The notes beneath the pieces are model-generated. The model was not told the origin of the DNA, did no database searches, and saw only the letters and a list, made by a program, of their open reading frames with translations. A stretch of DNA of 64,000 bases from Nematostella vectensis (taxonomy: Eukaryota > Cnidaria > Anthozoa > Actiniaria > Edwardsiidae), in assembly GCF_932526225.1 (NCBI RefSeq), contig NC_064038.1:2914001-2978000 (forward strand). The letters are read 5' to 3'. Both the position numbers and the translations under genes were made by a program. Below, piece by piece: positions 62,545-64,000 of this stretch (position 1 is its first letter; each line of letters starts with the position of its first letter).

Positions 62545-63330
62545 TAGTTGGGGATGACAGTGAAGGAGGTGAGGATGGTAAAGGTGGGTGCTTCAGAGGT
62601 ACATCTAGGCGTGGCTGCAGATGGAGGTGGAAGATGGAGATGACAGTGAAGGAGGTGAGGATGGTAAAGGTGGGTGCTTCAGAGGTACATCTAGGCATGG
62701 CTGCAGATGGAGGTGGAAGATGGAGATGACAGTGAAGGAGGTGAGGATGGTAAAGGTGGGTGCTTCAAAGGTACATCTAGGCGTGGCTGCAGATGGAGGT
62801 GGAAGATGGAGATGACAGTGAAGGAGGTGAGGATGGTAAAGGTGGGTGCTTCAGAGGTACATCTAGGCGTGGCTGCAGATGGAGGTGGAAGATGGAGATG
62901 ACAGTGAAGGAGGTGAGGATGGTAAAGGTGGGTGCTTCAAAGGTACATCTAGGCGTGGCTGCAGATGGAGGTGGAAGATGGGGATGACAGTGAAGGAGGT
63001 GAGGATGGTAAAGGTGGGTGCTTCAGAGGTACATCTAGGCGTGGCTGCAGATGGAGGTGGAAGATGGAGATGACAGTGAAGGAGGTGAGGATGGTAAAGG
63101 TGGGTGCTTCAGAGGTACATCTAGGCATGGCTGCAGATGGAGGTGGAAGATGGAGATGACAGTGAAGGAGGTGAGGATGGTAAAGGTGGGTGCTTCAAAG
63201 GTACATCTAGGCATTGCTGCAGATGGAGGTGGAAGATGGAGATGACAGTGAAGGAGGTGAGGATGGTAAAGGTGGGTGCTTCAGAGGTACATCTAGGCGT
63301 GGCTGCAGATGGAGGTGGAAGATAGAGAGG
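62545..63330. repeat. 86-bp minisatellite, about 9 copies
   Basis: Unit gacagtgaaggaggtgagga, tggtaaaggtgggtgcttca, gaggtacatctaggcgtggc, tgcagatggaggtggaagat plus ggagat. Strongly purine-rich on plus. Upstream of, or in a 5' intron of, the PH-domain gene. On plus it is preceded by an acceptor-like ttattgcag at 62527, so a plus-strand exon of about 54 nt there is possible but unsupported. All long open frames here are repeat artefacts. Confidence 0.95.
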
Positions 63331-63339
63331 GGGCAGCAG

Positions 63340-63663
63340 CATACCGTCAATTCTACCGCATTAGGGCGGAGTCTCAAGATTTTGAACCCCTTCTCTCGCC
63401 CTCCTTCGTTGAGCACCAGGTCTCTAGCTTTTTAGATTAATATATAGCTGCCAAAAAATTACTCTATAGAAAATCCACATTTTGACTATTTTCTATTAAA
63501 ATATTTTTAAAAAACAATAATTTCCTTGCGTAGCGCAATTTATCTAACACCCTCGCGAGACCTATAAGTGAATTTGTGCAGGAGTATACCTGGGAGGGTA
63601 TACCCATCTCTTCCCCCAAACAAAAATTATCAAAACTTTGATTTTCTGGGGTTCAAAGGTATG
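63340..63663. mobile_element. Second, diverged copy of the CATACC MITE
   Basis: Starts CATACCGTCA and ends AAAGGTATG. Shares with 27159-27515 the stretches ggagtctcaagattttgaac, ccaaaaaattactctataga-like sequence and caatttatctaacaccctcg. No exact target-site duplication (cagcag against ccagag). Confidence 0.75.
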
Positions 63664-63689
63664 CCAGAGGTAAGTGGTCATGAGGGAGC

Positions 63690-64000
63690 AGAAGCAGAAG
63701 GGGCTGGGAGGTGGGGGCTACAGGGGGATGGTGGGGGGAGGTGGGGGCTACAGGGGGATGGTGGGGGGAGGTGGGGGCTACAGGGGGATGGTGGAGGGAG
63801 GTGGGGGCTACAGGGGGATGGTGGGGGGAGGTGGGGGCTACATGGGGATGGTGGAGGGAGGTGGGGGCTACAGGGGGATGGTGGAGGGAGGTGGGGGCTA
63901 CAGGGGGATGGTGGAGGGAGGTGGGGGCTACAGGGGGATGGTGGAGGGAGGTGGGGGCTACAGGGGGATGGTGGAGGGAGGTGGGGGCTACAGGGGGATG
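63690..64000. repeat. 30-bp G-rich minisatellite, at least 10 copies
   Basis: Unit ggtgggggctacagggggat plus ggtggaggga, with g/a alternation. It runs off the right edge. Each unit has several runs of three or more G, so quadruplex formation is likely on the plus strand. Confidence 0.97.

Noticed and set aside
62527-62584. Possible plus-strand exon (acceptor ttattgcag, acidic reading DDSEGGEDGK, donor aaag/gtgggt)
   Set aside because: Only one short candidate next to a repeat that copies it; no further plus-strand exons could be connected.

Overview
This window is nuclear DNA of a multicellular animal. Every confident gene is split into short exons by GT-AG introns, and the products are animal families: ADAMTS, SIRT6, NR2C2AP, AK6, and a Frizzled-CRD/CUB secreted protein. 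The intact CR1/jockey-type LINE with a PHD finger, the many small inverted-repeat elements and the overall gene style suggest a cnidarian, most likely an anthozoan (sea anemone or coral). That placement is inference; no species can be named from the sequence alone.

Layout. 0.76-15.3 kb, minus strand: 18 exons of an ADAMTS metalloprotease, open at the left edge. 15.3-18.0 kb: intergenic with a dead LINE tail. 18.0-28.3 kb, minus: complete six-exon SIRT6. 28.4-33.3 kb, plus: complete four-exon NR2C2AP, divergent from SIRT6 with only 99 bp between start codons, and carrying an intact 1162-residue LINE in intron 2. 35.5-37.8 kb, minus: a tentative small secreted-protein gene. 37.8-42.0 kb: intergenic, rich in poly-G mobile elements. 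42.1-47.1 kb, plus: complete seven-exon secreted FZ-CUB protein. 47.1-50.3 kb: intergenic with a long-inverted-repeat element. 50.3-53.3 kb, plus: complete three-exon AK6. 56.2-62.4 kb, minus: eight-exon coiled-coil plus PH-domain protein. 62.5-64.0 kb: G-rich tandem repeats.

The dominant feature is tandem repetition. About 17 arrays with units of roughly 16 to 90 bp cover about 18.6 kb, close to 29% of the window. Several arrays start at an exon-intron junction and carry the splice signal in every unit: the acceptor in ADAMTS intron 11, and the donor in FZ-CUB intron 5 and PH-gene intron 3. The genes look functional despite this, because coding phase is kept across every junction I could place.

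The genes do not form a pathway. SIRT6 and NR2C2AP probably share a promoter; AK6 and the PH gene are convergent. Exon boundaries were read by eye from splice consensus, reading phase and remembered family motifs. No alignment or database search was run.
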